From NCBI GenBank assembly GCA_910587005.1, contig CAJULB010000005.1, forward strand, positions 3,678 through 67,677: a stretch of DNA of 64,000 nt, given 5' to 3'. Within the stretch, counting starts at the first letter, position 1, and every line of letters begins with the position of its first letter. This DNA comes from an uncultured Christensenellaceae bacterium (GTDB taxonomy: Bacteria > Bacillota > Clostridia > Christensenellales > Borkfalkiaceae). Both the position numbers and the translations under genes were made by a program. Under the pieces are notes generated by a model, which ran no database searches, had not been told where the DNA came from, and saw nothing but the letters and a program-made list of their open reading frames with translations. Positions 16,688-25,983 of the stretch are shown here, one piece after another.

Positions 16688-17542
16688 ATGGGAGCGCGCG
16701 TCAAGGCATACGCAAAACTTAATTTAACGCTTGCAATTACGGGCGTAAATAACGGCTGGCATATGCTTGACAGTCTTGTCTGTTCCGTAGATATTTTCGA
16801 TTTGATTAAGATTAACAAGCGCAGGGACGGAAAGATTAACGTGCAGATGCGCGGTATGGGGCTTGAAGCGCTTCCGCCTGAACAAAACAACGCGTATGAA
16901 GCCGCAAAAGCGTATATTTCTCGCTTTAATTGCGGGGGAGCGGACATCACAATTTACAAAAATATCCCCGTCGGCGCGGGAATGGGCGGTTCTTCTGCGG
17001 ACGCCGCGGGCGTTATCCGCGGTATGAGTAAGCTTTACGGCTTCGGAAGCGAGCGCGAGCTGAAAGAAATTGCCGACAGCTTAGGCAGTGACACGGGGTA
17101 TATGCTTACAGGCGGGTTTGCAAGGCTTTCGGGCAGAGGAGAGAGGGTTTTTCCCTTAAAAGTAAAGCCTCGGCTTAATTTTGTGCTGTTGTTGCCCGAC
17201 AGCGGAGTTTCAACCCCGCAGTGCTATAAAGAATACGATAAAGCTGTGCGCCCGCACAATTCAAGCGAAAGCGCCGTAAACGCGCTTATAAACGGCGATT
17301 TGGCAGGGCTTGGCAAAGGGCTTAACAATGCGCTGTACGCGCCCGCAACGGCGCTTAACGGCGATATAAAAAGGGCTTTTGAGGAGCTTGAAGGCTTTTC
17401 GCCGCTCGGCGTAAATATGACCGGCTCGGGCAGCTGCGTATACGCGCTTTTCGAAAACGAAGAATTTTGCCGTTGGGCAAAGAGCAGATACCGCGGGCGC
17501 TTCGGCTGTTTAATAACAAAAAGCGTAATTCCGAAAATTTAA
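16688..17542 (+). CDS. ispE: 4-diphosphocytidyl-2-C-methyl-D-erythritol kinase
   Basis: 284-aa GHMP kinase of the methylerythritol-phosphate route to isoprenoids. The substrate strand AKLNLTLAITG and the ATP-binding P-loop PVGAGMGGSSADAAG (about residues 96-110) are diagnostic, and the C-terminal GHMP motif NMTGSGSCVYALF is present. There is no ribosome site ahead of the ATG; the promoter predicts a leaderless message. The next gene follows after 11 nt. Confidence 0.95.
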   Translation: MGARVKAYAKLNLTLAITGVNNGWHMLDSLVCSVDIFDLIKINKRRDGKINVQMRGMGLEALPPEQNNAYEAAKAYISRFNCGGADITIYKNIPVGAGMGGSSADAAGVIRGMSKLYGFGSERELKEIADSLGSDTGYMLTGGFARLSGRGERVFPLKVKPRLNFVLLLPDSGVSTPQCYKEYDKAVRPHNSSESAVNALINGDLAGLGKGLNNALYAPATALNGDIKRAFEELEGFSPLGVNMTGSGSCVYALFENEEFCRWAKSRYRGRFGCLITKSVIPKI

Positions 17543-17553
17543 GGAGAATAATT

Positions 17554-18537
17554 ATGGCGGAAGAAAGATTAATAGACGACGATAAGGACAGAAAATACAA
17601 AATACGCATAAACGAAAACGGCGAGGAGGAGCTGGTTATTTCCCCGCAGGACGGTGAGGAAGAGAACGCGGAGGAAGTCAGCTTCGAAGTGCCCGTTTTC
17701 GATACGGACGACGAGGAAGCGGCGGTAATGACGCCCGAACAGCTTGCCGCGCGTCAGCGCCAGCGCGAGGAGGAAGAAGCAAGACGCGCCAAAAAGGTCG
17801 GCGTGTACGTCGCCCGCGCGAAAGCCTGCCTTGACGAAGATGATTACAGCGGAGCTATTTACGCTTTGGGGGAAGCTGGCGAGCTTGACGGCGCCAACGG
17901 CGAAATTTACGCGCTAAAAGTAAAGGCGTATTCAAAGAATTTTACCGACTGGTCGCAGCTTGAAGCCTGCGCCGAAGCCGCAGACGGTCTGGAAGAGCAC
18001 GGCACGGAAGAACTTAAAAACAGCTTAAAAGAAATTTCTTCCGCCCTGCCCGCTAAAATTGCGGAAACGGAAAAAACGGTTGCCGCGCTCAATGAAGAAA
18101 ACGAAGTAAAAAAAGCGGAGCGCAGAGAAGTGTTTTTAAAGCGTAGAAAAACCGCGTTTATCGCATTCGGCGCCTGCGCCGCGCCGTTTGCCGTATTTTT
18201 GGTGCTTGCGGCGGTAATAGGCGCAGAATTTATGTTCACGCGCGAGGACGCGCTTTTTACGGTGATAACCGCCGTGTTTGCCGTTTTGGCTTTGGCGGCG
18301 TTTATAGCAATGCTTGTAACGGCGCACAAGCTTTGGGACGCAAGCCGTAACGTAAAACTGAACGAGCGCAACTCTTCAACCAAACTCGGGCGCGAATACG
18401 AGGATAAAAATACGCAGTTGAAGCAATTAACCCGCATATATGCCGTAATTAACAACGTTTCGGTAACAGAAAATGTTGAAGAAAACACACTTGAAAATAC
18501 CGTTACAGCCGAAGCGGAAGAGGGCGCGGAGGAATGA
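17554..18537 (+). CDS. Acidic coiled-coil/TPR-like membrane protein, unknown function
   Basis: 327 aa from the ATG with AAGGAG ribosome site (the frame is open further upstream inside ispE but without a start signal). The N-terminal ~90 residues are highly charged and end in a Glu/Arg-rich helix; residues ~100-200 are helical and resemble a TPR-like pair (YVARAKACLDEDDYSGAIYALGEAG); two transmembrane helices lie at about 208-230 and 240-265, followed by a cytoplasmic-looking helical tail. Its stop overlaps the start of the downstream cysteine desulfurase by 4 nt. No specific function can be assigned. Confidence 0.65.
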   Translation: MAEERLIDDDKDRKYKIRINENGEEELVISPQDGEEENAEEVSFEVPVFDTDDEEAAVMTPEQLAARQRQREEEEARRAKKVGVYVARAKACLDEDDYSGAIYALGEAGELDGANGEIYALKVKAYSKNFTDWSQLEACAEAADGLEEHGTEELKNSLKEISSALPAKIAETEKTVAALNEENEVKKAERREVFLKRRKTAFIAFGACAAPFAVFLVLAAVIGAEFMFTREDALFTVITAVFAVLALAAFIAMLVTAHKLWDASRNVKLNERNSSTKLGREYEDKNTQLKQLTRIYAVINNVSVTENVEENTLENTVTAEAEEGAEE

Positions 18538-19676
18538 TTTACCTTGATAATGCCGCCACAACACCGCTTGACAGCGCGGTGCTTGAAAAAATGCTTCCTT
18601 TTATGCGCGAGAACTTCGGCAACCCGCAGTCACAGCACGGCGCGGGCAGGACTGCCGCAAACGCGGTAGTCGCCGCACGCGATAAAACGGCGCATATTAT
18701 GGGGTGTAACAGCGCGGAAGTGTATTTTGTTTCGGGCGGAACCGAGGCGGGCAACACCGCTTTAAAGGGCGTTTGCGCGGCCGAATGCAACGGAGGAAAA
18801 GGCAAGGGGCATATAATTGTTTCCGCAATAGAGCACCCCGCGCTTATTGAAAGCGCGAAGGATATGCAGAAATTCGGTTTCGAGGTTACGTTTGTAAACC
18901 CCGATAACCGCGGTATAGTAAGCCCCAAATCGGTGGAAAAAGCCATAAAAAGCAACACGGTTTTCTGTGCGGTTATGTCGGCTAACAACGAAACGGGCGT
19001 TATCCAGCCCGTAAAAGAAATAGGCGCAGTCTGCAAGGCGCGCGGAGTGTTTTACTATTGCGACTGCGTTCAGACGGCGGGCGTTCTGCCCTTGCCTGCG
19101 GTGCACTGCGACGCGCTGGGAATATCCTCGCACAAGTTTTATGGTCCGCGCGGTTTCGGCGCGCTGTACATTAAAAACGGCAGTAAAATACAACGGCTTA
19201 TTTCCGGAGGTATGCAGGAAAGGGGCTTCCGCGGCGGCACGCTGGATGCGGCGGCGGCAGTCGGACTTGCCGAAGCTTTGGAAAACGCGGTAAACAACGC
19301 CGAGGTCAACAATAAAAAAATTGCCGGTTTGCGCGATACGTTCGTTAACCGCGTGCTGGCGGAAATAGAAGGTACGCATTTAAACGGCGATAAAATTAAC
19401 CGTCTGCCCGCGAATGCAAATATTTCTTTTGACGGTTGCGACGGTGAAAATATTCTGTTTTTGCTTGATTTGAACGGTATAGCCGTTTCAACAGGCTCGG
19501 CTTGTTCTGCCGGTGCGGTTTCGCCTTCGCACGTTTTAACTGCAATGGGCTATGATACCGCCCGTGCAAAGAGTGCGGTCAGGTTCACTTTCGGAAAATA
19601 CAACACGCAAGAGGAAGTTTTAAAAACGGTAGAAATTTTAAAACGCGCCGTGCAGAAAATACGCGGTGCAAAGTAA
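18534..19676 (+). CDS. Cysteine desulfurase (NifS/IscS family)
   Basis: 380-aa PLP enzyme that takes sulfur from cysteine for Fe-S clusters or tRNA thiolation. It begins MIYLDNAATTPLD, carries FVSGGTEAGN, the PLP-lysine motif SSHKFYGPRG and the active-site loop STGSACSAG with the catalytic Cys. It belongs to the NifS-like class common in Clostridia; no scaffold (iscU) or thiI gene is beside it, so its partner is unknown. ATGA overlap with the preceding gene. Confidence 0.92.
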   Translation: MIYLDNAATTPLDSAVLEKMLPFMRENFGNPQSQHGAGRTAANAVVAARDKTAHIMGCNSAEVYFVSGGTEAGNTALKGVCAAECNGGKGKGHIIVSAIEHPALIESAKDMQKFGFEVTFVNPDNRGIVSPKSVEKAIKSNTVFCAVMSANNETGVIQPVKEIGAVCKARGVFYYCDCVQTAGVLPLPAVHCDALGISSHKFYGPRGFGALYIKNGSKIQRLISGGMQERGFRGGTLDAAAAVGLAEALENAVNNAEVNNKKIAGLRDTFVNRVLAEIEGTHLNGDKINRLPANANISFDGCDGENILFLLDLNGIAVSTGSACSAGAVSPSHVLTAMGYDTARAKSAVRFTFGKYNTQEEVLKTVEILKRAVQKIRGAK

Positions 19677-19694
19677 AAGTAAAAAATATATCGG

Positions 19695-19776
19695 CGTGCG
19701 CGGACGTTAAAAACGTCCGCGCACGTTTCTGTTTTGCATAAAACAGAAACGACGCAAACCGGAGTTTGCGCCGTCT
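19695..19776 (+). terminator. Terminator plus two further hairpins
   Basis: Three consecutive inverted repeats: CGTGCGCGGACGTT / AACGTCCGCGCACG (19695-19725) followed by TTTCTGTTTTG; GTTTCTGTTTT / AAAACAGAAAC (19725-19750), which shares bases with the first; and GCAAAC / GTTTGC (19754-19769). The first likely terminates the desulfurase operon; sharing of bases suggests alternative folds. Confidence 0.6.
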
Positions 19777-19796
19777 CTATATGATAAGGGGGAAAA

Positions 19797-19871
19797 ATGA
19801 TGAGCTATGTAAGCGGTAAACTTTTATTGAAGTTTACATTTATAATTATACCGCGCCCGCGAAAAATGTAA
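19797..19871 (+). CDS. Possible 24-aa peptide with strong ribosome site
   Basis: ATAAGGGGG precedes a double ATG at 19797, opening a 24-codon frame with hydrophobic middle (KLLLKFTFIIIP) and basic end. The same DNA forms a hairpin GTAAACTT / AAGTTTAC bracketed by GCGGTA / TACCGC. It may be a leader peptide or a chance frame. The rest of 19872-19964 is AT-rich with nothing recognisable. Confidence 0.25.
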   Translation: MMSYVSGKLLLKFTFIIIPRPRKM

Positions 19872-19964
19872 AATAAATAGTGCGGAAATTTTTAAAAACC
19901 GCTTTAATATAACCCTTTAACAAAATATGAACAAAATTCACAATTTAACATAAATTATGAAAAT

Positions 19965-20468
19965 TTACATTATATTACACAGCAAGCACGCTAAAATTGT
20001 TGAAATCAATGTAGAAATTAACACAATCACAATCGGCACGGCAAGTTTTTTCACTTTTAAGCCCGCAAAATAAACGGCGGAAATGTAAAATACGGTTTCG
20101 GACGAGCCGAAGCAAACGCACGCGCACCTTGCAATATAGCTGTCCGCGCCGTGCTCGGCGATAATTGCGTTTAAGTAGGCAAGCGAACCGCTTCCCGAAA
20201 ACGGTTTTATTAAAACAAGCTTTGTCAGCTCGGGCGGTATTCCCAAAAAGCCGAACGCGGGCGACAAAAGGTTTGTCAGCGCGTTTGAAAGTCCCGACTT
20301 TTCGAATACGGCGCACATCATAAAAATTGCGGCAAGGCAGGGTATTAAAGATATTGTAAAGCTTACCGCTTCTTTAACGCCCGCCGAAAATTCGTCGTAA
20401 ATTTTAACCTTTTTAACCGCCGCAAACACGAAAACCACCAAAAAAATTGCGGGTATAACGTAAACCAT
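19965..20468 (-). CDS. spmB: Spore maturation protein B
   Basis: 167-aa membrane protein of the nucleoside-gate family, with four to five hydrophobic segments and the motifs PFSGSGSLAYLN and CFGSSETVFYI typical of SpmB. SpmA and SpmB are needed for proper dehydration of the spore core in Bacillus and Clostridium. It starts 2 nt after the spmA stop, so the pair is a tight operon. Confidence 0.92.
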   Translation of the reverse strand: MVYVIPAIFLVVFVFAAVKKVKIYDEFSAGVKEAVSFTISLIPCLAAIFMMCAVFEKSGLSNALTNLLSPAFGFLGIPPELTKLVLIKPFSGSGSLAYLNAIIAEHGADSYIARCACVCFGSSETVFYISAVYFAGLKVKKLAVPIVIVLISTLISTILACLLCNIM

Positions 20469-20470
20469 TT

Positions 20471-21067
20471 TCAGCCTTTAAACCCCGCTTTACGTTTGCG
20501 TTTTTTAATGAACCGCATACCCCCGACCTTTTGGGACAGCACAAACAGCGCAACGCCCAGCCCGGTAGATACGCACGTGCATATCAGCGAGGGCAAAAAT
20601 ATATCGAACGACGAAGCGCTTCCCGCGCCAGCGCGCAACGCAATGACCGTTGAAGGGATTAGCTGGATGGAAGTAGAGTTGATTACAAACAGAAGTTTTT
20701 GCGCAAACGTGTTTTTGTCCTTTTCCAGCTCGCCTATCGCTTTGACTGCGTAGGGAGTTGCCGCCCCGCCAATGCCCAGCAGATTGCAGGATAAATTCAT
20801 TGCCAAATTTTCCAAAGCCGTTTCGTTTTCCGTTTTGAAAAGCTTTTTCGAAAGCGGTTTCAATACCTTTGCCGCGCCTTTTGAAAGCCCGCTTTTTTCC
20901 GCGAGTTTGGAAAGCCCCATCCATACCGCGTAAATGCAGAATAAAGTCAAAGCCATTTTAGCCGAGCTTTCCGCCCCGCCGAGCAAGGTCGGCAATAGTT
21001 CGTCCGGCGCGATAAACAGCATTGTCGCCGCCGAAGCTATAAAAACAACCGTGAAAATTGCGTTCAT
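20471..21067 (-). CDS. spmA: Spore maturation protein A
   Basis: 198-aa membrane protein with the SpmA hallmarks WMGLSKLAEKSGL, the NLLGIGGAATPYAVKAI loop and NSTSIQLIPST. It acts with SpmB in the spore inner membrane. No clear ribosome site precedes the ATG, and the upstream Cys-rich gene ends 43 nt away on the same strand, so read-through is possible. Confidence 0.92.
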   Translation of the reverse strand: MNAIFTVVFIASAATMLFIAPDELLPTLLGGAESSAKMALTLFCIYAVWMGLSKLAEKSGLSKGAAKVLKPLSKKLFKTENETALENLAMNLSCNLLGIGGAATPYAVKAIGELEKDKNTFAQKLLFVINSTSIQLIPSTVIALRAGAGSASSFDIFLPSLICTCVSTGLGVALFVLSQKVGGMRFIKKRKRKAGFKG

Positions 21068-21110
21068 AAATTAATTTATGAGGACAAGCGCAATAAAATT
21101 CTGCAACACG

Positions 21111-21380
21111 TTAATTTTTGTCGGCGTTTAAATCTTCCAGGCGTTCCTCCAAAATCAGTTTTATGCCGTTAATCTGTGTAAGAGCCGTTTCAAGCTCCTT
21201 TAATACGCGCCCGCTTGATATCGCGGGATAATATTTCGAACGCCAGTTTTCGCAGTAAAAATGCTTTTGCTTTGTTTCGCCGAATTTTTTGCAGTGCCCG
21301 CAGTCCGTCCTTAAAAAACAGCAGTATCCCTTGCTGTAATACGCTTCAAAACTTCCGCAGTTGAAACATTTATGCTCCAT
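21111..21380 (-). CDS. Small Cys-rich protein, 89 aa
   Basis: Start at 21380 chosen for its AAAGGAG ribosome site. The N-terminal half carries CFNC, YCC, TDCGHC and FYC, seven Cys with a His that could bind a metal or an Fe-S cluster; the C-terminal half is a helical heptad-like stretch (GRVLKELETALTQINGIKLILEERLEDL). Similar unnamed proteins are frequent in Clostridia. Same strand and just upstream of spmAB, so a sporulation role is possible but unproven. Confidence 0.7.
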   Translation of the reverse strand: MEHKCFNCGSFEAYYSKGYCCFLRTDCGHCKKFGETKQKHFYCENWRSKYYPAISSGRVLKELETALTQINGIKLILEERLEDLNADKN

Positions 21381-21559
21381 TTTGATTTCTCCTTTGTTTA
21401 TCATATTTGAAATATAAATTAATCATTTATAAAATGCATGATGGCTGCAAATTTGAAGAAAAGTTTTTATCGTAAACTTTAACTTGAAATGATTTTATCA
21501 CAGTAAAAAATAAAAAACTTCACTTATCAACATCTTGCTAAACTTTTTTTAACTGTCAT

Positions 21560-22055
21560 TTTAAACATCTTTTAACTGTCATTCTGAGCGACAGCGAAGA
21601 ATCTGATTGTCTTATGAGCCGCCTTAACCTACGTTGTAAACCACAATCAGATGCTTCGGCAAGCCTCAGCATGACACTATTCTGTCATTTCGAGCGTAGC
21701 CGAGAAATCCACCCGTGTAAGCGCATAGGACTTTGGGATTTCTCCGCTCGCTTTTGCTCGGTCGAAATGACGGAAACGGTAATATGCGCTCGGTCGAAAT
21801 GACGGTAAGAATAGTCTTGCTGTCATTCTGAACGCAGTGAAGAATTTGAATATCCAAAGCTTACCCCCTGCCTTCGGCACAAGATTATCCAAAGCTTACC
21901 CCCTGCCTTCGGCGGGGGGATTAAGGGGGGGTGGCTTTACCAACTTAACAAACATTATAAACCACAATCAGATGCTGACGCGATTGACGCTATGCGTAAC
22001 AATCGCTAATCCGTCGCTTTGCTCCTTACGGCCAAAGCGTCAGTACAAGTTTCAA
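21560..22055. repeat. Repeat cluster, families A and B
   Basis: This 500-bp part of the 21405-22170 gap is built of repeats: a family A element with mirrored ends (about 21576-21677), three 'GTCGAAATGACGG' or 'GTCATTTCGAG' fragments (21683-21810), a 'GTCATTCTGAACGCAGTGAAGAATTTG' type end (21822-21848), tandem 'AAGCTTACCCCCTGCCTTCGGC' units with a GGGGGATTAAGGGGGGG end (21857-21935, family B), and an inverted family A core at 21980-22006. No gene is seen. Confidence 0.8.
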
Positions 22056-22116
22056 CATATTGTAAGGCTCGGTATGATATGTATTAACTATGTTTTTCCT
22101 CGCTGTTCAAATTTAA

Positions 22117-22145
22117 TTTACATTTATTTTCAGTTGTGCTATACT
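22117..22145 (+). promoter_or_regulatory. Sigma-A promoter of metG
   Basis: TTTACA (22117-22122), 17-nt spacer, TATACT (22140-22145), about 20 nt upstream of the metG start region. Confidence 0.75.
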
Positions 22146-22170
22146 TTTTTGGAAACAAACGGAGAATGAT

Positions 22171-24201
22171 ATGAAAGAGAAATTCTATTTGACTACGGCT
22201 ATAACTTACACCTCCGGCAAACCGCATATCGGCAACACTTACGAGGCGATTTTTTCCGACGCGATTGCGCGCTTTAAGCGTATGCAAGGCTACGACGTGT
22301 TTTTTATGACGGGCACGGACGAGCACGGACTTAAAGTCGAACAGAAAGCCGCCGATAAAGGCGTAACCCCTAAGCAGTTCGTTGACGAGGTTGCGGGCGA
22401 AATCAGGCGCATATGGGACTTGATGGACGTTTCCTACGATAAATTTATCCGCACGACTGACGATTACCATGTTTCCGCCGTACAGAAAATTTTCAATAAA
22501 CTATATAAGCAGGGCGATATTTACAAGGGCGCTTACGAGGGCTTGTACTGCACGCCGTGCGAAAGCTTCTGGACGGAAAGTCAGCTTGTAAACGGCAAGT
22601 GTCCCGACTGCGGAAGGGAGGTAAAGCCCGCCAAAGAGGACGCGTATTTCTTTAAAATGGGCAAGTACGCCGACAGACTTGTAAAGCATATCGTTACCCA
22701 TCCCGAATTTATTCAGCCCGCTTCCCGCAAGAACGAAATGATGAACAACTTCCTTCTTGCGGACGAGTTTATCGGCAAGACGGACGGGGAAATTTTAAAA
22801 GCTGTTGAAAGCGGTTCTTTAAAGACGAAATTGCAGGATTTGTGCGTTTCGCGCTCTACTTTTAAATGGGGCGTGCCCGTGAACTTCGATAATAAACACG
22901 TAGTTTACGTCTGGCTTGACGCGCTTACCAACTATATAACCGGCGCGGGCTATACCGGCAATTGTAAAAACGGCTGTGAAACGGCGCCCGCATACAAAAA
23001 ATACTGGCCCGCAGACGTGCATATTATCGGCAAGGATATTCTGCGTTTTCATACCATTTACTGGCCGATTTTCCTTATGGCGCTGGGCGAAGAATTGCCC
23101 AAATGCGTTTTAGGGCACCCGTGGCTTTTGCAGGGCGGCGACAAAATGTCCAAAAGCAAGGGCAACGTTATGTACGCCGACGATATGTCTGAAATTTTCG
23201 GCGTGGACGCGGTGCGATATGTTGTTTTGCACGAAATGCCTTACGCCGACGACGGGATTATCACATGGGAGCTTATCTGCGAAAGAATAAATTCCGACCT
23301 TGCCAACGTTTTGGGCAATTTGCTGAAAAGAACGGTTTCAATGACGAATCAGTATCTCGGCGGAGTTGCCGAAAAAACGGGCGCGGAGGGCGAACCGGAC
23401 AAGGACTTTGAGCAGGTTATCCGCGGAACATACGCGCGCGTTGCGGCTAAGATGGAAGAATATAAGGTTTCGGACGCGCTGGACTGTCTGTGGACGCTTT
23501 TCCGCAGAGCAAACAAGTATATTGACGAAACCGCGCCGTGGCTTTTGGCAAAGGACGAAAGCAAGAAGGGAAGGCTTTCGGAAGTGTTGTATAATCTGCT
23601 TGTATCTTTGGATATAGGCGCAAATATTTTAAAGTCGTTTATGCCTAAAACTGCGGAAAAGATTTTGTCGGAAATAGGCGCGGCGGCAAGGAATACTGCC
23701 GACGTAAACAGTGGCAAGGGCAACGGCTCGGGCGAAAAGTGCGTTAAAAAATATAATGTAACTTCCGCCCCGACAACGCTGTTCGAACGTATTAAATTCG
23801 AGGATATTAAGGGGTTAATTGCAAAAACAGAAGAAAAACAGAGAATGGAGGCGGCGCCCGTGAACGGGGAAACGAGAGAGCAGATTTCAATAGACGATTT
23901 TGCAAAAATAGAAATGCGCGTGGGTACGGTTATCGCGTGCGAGGCGGTAAAAAAGAGCAAGCTTCTGCACGAAACGGTCAGCCTCGGCAACAAGCGCATA
24001 TCCGTGCTTTCGGGCATTGCAAAGCACTACACGGCGGAGGAAATGGTCGGCAAGCGTGTAATAGTCGTGTGCAATCTGCCCCCGAGAGAGATGAAAGGGC
24101 TGTTAAGCGAGGGAATGATTGTCTGCGCCGAAGCGCCCGACGGTACGCTTTCAATAGTTGCGCCCGAAAAGGACGTTCCCGACGGGAGCCTGCTGTCGTG
24201 A
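22171..24201 (+). CDS. metG: Methionyl-tRNA synthetase
   Basis: 676-aa class I synthetase. HIGN (HIGH variant) in GKPHIGNTYEA, a four-Cys zinc knuckle (CTPC..CPDC, about residues 127-147), the DKMSKSKGN loop and a C-terminal tRNA-binding OB domain (EIRVG-type: IEMRVGTVIACEAVKKSKLL) are all present. First gene of a metG-tatD-ksgA unit as in Bacillus. Ribosome site CGGAGA. Confidence 0.97.
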   Translation: MKEKFYLTTAITYTSGKPHIGNTYEAIFSDAIARFKRMQGYDVFFMTGTDEHGLKVEQKAADKGVTPKQFVDEVAGEIRRIWDLMDVSYDKFIRTTDDYHVSAVQKIFNKLYKQGDIYKGAYEGLYCTPCESFWTESQLVNGKCPDCGREVKPAKEDAYFFKMGKYADRLVKHIVTHPEFIQPASRKNEMMNNFLLADEFIGKTDGEILKAVESGSLKTKLQDLCVSRSTFKWGVPVNFDNKHVVYVWLDALTNYITGAGYTGNCKNGCETAPAYKKYWPADVHIIGKDILRFHTIYWPIFLMALGEELPKCVLGHPWLLQGGDKMSKSKGNVMYADDMSEIFGVDAVRYVVLHEMPYADDGIITWELICERINSDLANVLGNLLKRTVSMTNQYLGGVAEKTGAEGEPDKDFEQVIRGTYARVAAKMEEYKVSDALDCLWTLFRRANKYIDETAPWLLAKDESKKGRLSEVLYNLLVSLDIGANILKSFMPKTAEKILSEIGAAARNTADVNSGKGNGSGEKCVKKYNVTSAPTTLFERIKFEDIKGLIAKTEEKQRMEAAPVNGETREQISIDDFAKIEMRVGTVIACEAVKKSKLLHETVSLGNKRISVLSGIAKHYTAEEMVGKRVIVVCNLPPREMKGLLSEGMIVCAEAPDGTLSIVAPEKDVPDGSLLS

Positions 24202-24971
24202 AATTTATCGACGTGCACTGTCATTTGGACGGCGGGCATTTCGGCGATTTGAACGCGCTTTTGACGGATATACGTGCGGTCTGCGTTGAAAAAATTATTA
24301 TTGCCGGAGTTGATTTGCAGACGAGTGAATTTTGCCGCGAATTTGCAAAAGTCCATAATATGTGCCGTTTTACGGCGGGCTTTCACCCGACCGAGCTTAA
24401 AAATTACAAAGAAGGCGACCTTGAAAAAATAGCCGAAATCGCACAGGACAAGCGCTGTGTTGCAATCGGCGAAATAGGGCTGGACTATCACTATCCCGAT
24501 ACCGATAAACCCCTTCAACGGCGCATATTCACGGAGCAATTGATATTAGCCGATAAATTAGGTTTGCCCGTGCAGATACATTCGCGCGACTGCGCCGAGG
24601 ATATGGTAAGTATTTTAAAGGAATATTCCGCGCTTTTGAAAAACGGAGCGCTGATGCATTGCTATTCACATTCCCCCGAAATTGCGGCAGAGCTTCAAAA
24701 GCTGGGAATTTATTTCTCTTTCGGCGGAACAAGCACGTATTCGGGCAGTAAAAAGGCGCGCAGAACCATCGTGGCGCTTAACTTTTGCAGAATTTTATCG
24801 GAAACGGACAGCCCCTATCTGCCGCCAAAATCACGGGCGGGGCAGTTCCCAAACACTCCCGCAAGCATACCCGAAATTGTGGCGAATATCGCGGATATTA
24901 GGGGGGCAACGGTTGAAGAAACCGCGCAAACCGTATGGGATAACGCGCACAGGCTATTTAAAAAACTGTAA
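24198..24971 (+). CDS. tatD: TatD family metal-dependent DNase
   Basis: 257 aa from GTG 24198, whose codon overlaps the metG stop (GTGA). A longer frame runs upstream inside metG but lacks similarity. Metal ligands are visible in order: HCHLD, the Glu of AIGEIGLDYHY, IHSRD, HCYSH and ETDSPYLPPK, giving the amidohydrolase TIM-barrel site. TatD enzymes are 3'-5' exonucleases or deoxyribonucleases. In Bacillus the equivalent gene is yabD in the same neighbourhood. Confidence 0.93.
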   Translation: MKFIDVHCHLDGGHFGDLNALLTDIRAVCVEKIIIAGVDLQTSEFCREFAKVHNMCRFTAGFHPTELKNYKEGDLEKIAEIAQDKRCVAIGEIGLDYHYPDTDKPLQRRIFTEQLILADKLGLPVQIHSRDCAEDMVSILKEYSALLKNGALMHCYSHSPEIAAELQKLGIYFSFGGTSTYSGSKKARRTIVALNFCRILSETDSPYLPPKSRAGQFPNTPASIPEIVANIADIRGATVEETAQTVWDNAHRLFKKL

Positions 24972-24979
24972 TAAAGTCA

Positions 24980-25012
24980 AATCCCCGCCGAAATGCACGG
25001 CGGGGATTTTTC
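24980..25012 (+). terminator. Intrinsic terminator of metG-tatD
   Basis: Perfect 11-bp stem AATCCCCGCCG / CGGCGGGGATT, 7-nt loop, T-run. Confidence 0.9.
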
Positions 25013-25044
25013 CTCTTAAAGTAAGGCAAACGGTTTTATTTCCG

Positions 25045-25073
25045 TTTACATTCTTAGTTTAAATTGTTATAAT
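25045..25073 (+). promoter_or_regulatory. Sigma-A promoter of ksgA
   Basis: TTTACA (25045-25050), 17-nt spacer, TATAAT (25068-25073). Confidence 0.75.
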
Positions 25074-25103
25074 TGTTTTATGCCTTTTAAGGTTGGGTAA
25101 ATT

Positions 25104-25937
25104 ATGGAAAAAGATATTAAAAGCGTTTTAGCGGAAAATAATTTCGGCTTTAAAAAGCGTTTCGGGCAGAATTTTATAACCGATAAAAATCTGCTTGCCT
25201 CTATTGTGGAGCAGTCGGGCGCGGATAAAAACACCGCCGTTATAGAAATCGGCTGCGGCGCGGGCACGCTAACCCGAGCCATAGCCGAGCGCGCAAAAAA
25301 CGTAATCGGCTTCGAGGTCGATAAAACCTTGCAGCCCGTTCTTGCGCAGACGCTTGCGGGCTTAGATAACGTTGAAGTGGTTTTCCGTGATTTTTTAAAG
25401 GTGAATTTATCCGAGCTGGAACAAAAAACTGGGGAATATGCGGTTATTGCAAATTTGCCTTACTACGTTACAACTCCGCTGATAACCAAGCTTTTGGAAG
25501 AGGGCAGGCTGTGCAAAAGCCTTACCGTTATGGTTCAGGAGGAGGTTGCCTTACGGCTGTGCGCTAAGGAAAATACCCCCGATTATGGCGCGATTACCGC
25601 GGTTATAGCCTTGCGCGCCGACGCGGAAATTATAAAAAAAGTACCGCGCAGAATGTTTACGCCCCAGCCCAACGTGGACAGCGCGGTGGTTAAACTCACC
25701 GTCCGCGACGGACGGATTCCGGTAAAAGACGCCGAGCTGTATAAAAAGACTGTTCACGCAGCTTTTGCCGCCCGCAGAAAGACGCTTTCAAACAACCTTG
25801 TAAACGTGTTCAAGCTGACGAGAGAGCAGGCGGAAAAGGTTTTAACGGCTTGCGGGATAGGTTTAAAGGCGCGCGGAGAAACTCTTTCGCCCGAAACGTT
25901 CGCACTGCTTTCGGACGAGCTTGCAAAGTACCTGTAA
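25104..25937 (+). CDS. ksgA: 16S rRNA (adenine-N6,N6)-dimethyltransferase
   Basis: 277-aa SAM enzyme that dimethylates the two adjacent adenines of the helix-45 loop in 16S rRNA. FGQNFITDKNLL, the SAM motif EIGCGAGTLTRAIAE and the NLPYYVTTPLI catalytic motif are intact. It sits after tatD as in Bacillus, but the rnmV (primase-like M5) gene normally between them is not here. AAGGTTG ribosome site. Confidence 0.96.
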   Translation: MEKDIKSVLAENNFGFKKRFGQNFITDKNLLASIVEQSGADKNTAVIEIGCGAGTLTRAIAERAKNVIGFEVDKTLQPVLAQTLAGLDNVEVVFRDFLKVNLSELEQKTGEYAVIANLPYYVTTPLITKLLEEGRLCKSLTVMVQEEVALRLCAKENTPDYGAITAVIALRADAEIIKKVPRRMFTPQPNVDSAVVKLTVRDGRIPVKDAELYKKTVHAAFAARRKTLSNNLVNVFKLTREQAEKVLTACGIGLKARGETLSPETFALLSDELAKYL

Positions 25938-25983
25938 CTTGTAAAAATTACAGCAAAGCTTTAAAAACTGCGCAGATTCCGCT

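Noticed and set aside
23937..24197. N-terminal extension of the TatD frame into metG
   Set aside because: The extension is basic and unlike the family; GTG 24198 overlapping the metG stop gives a family-typical start.
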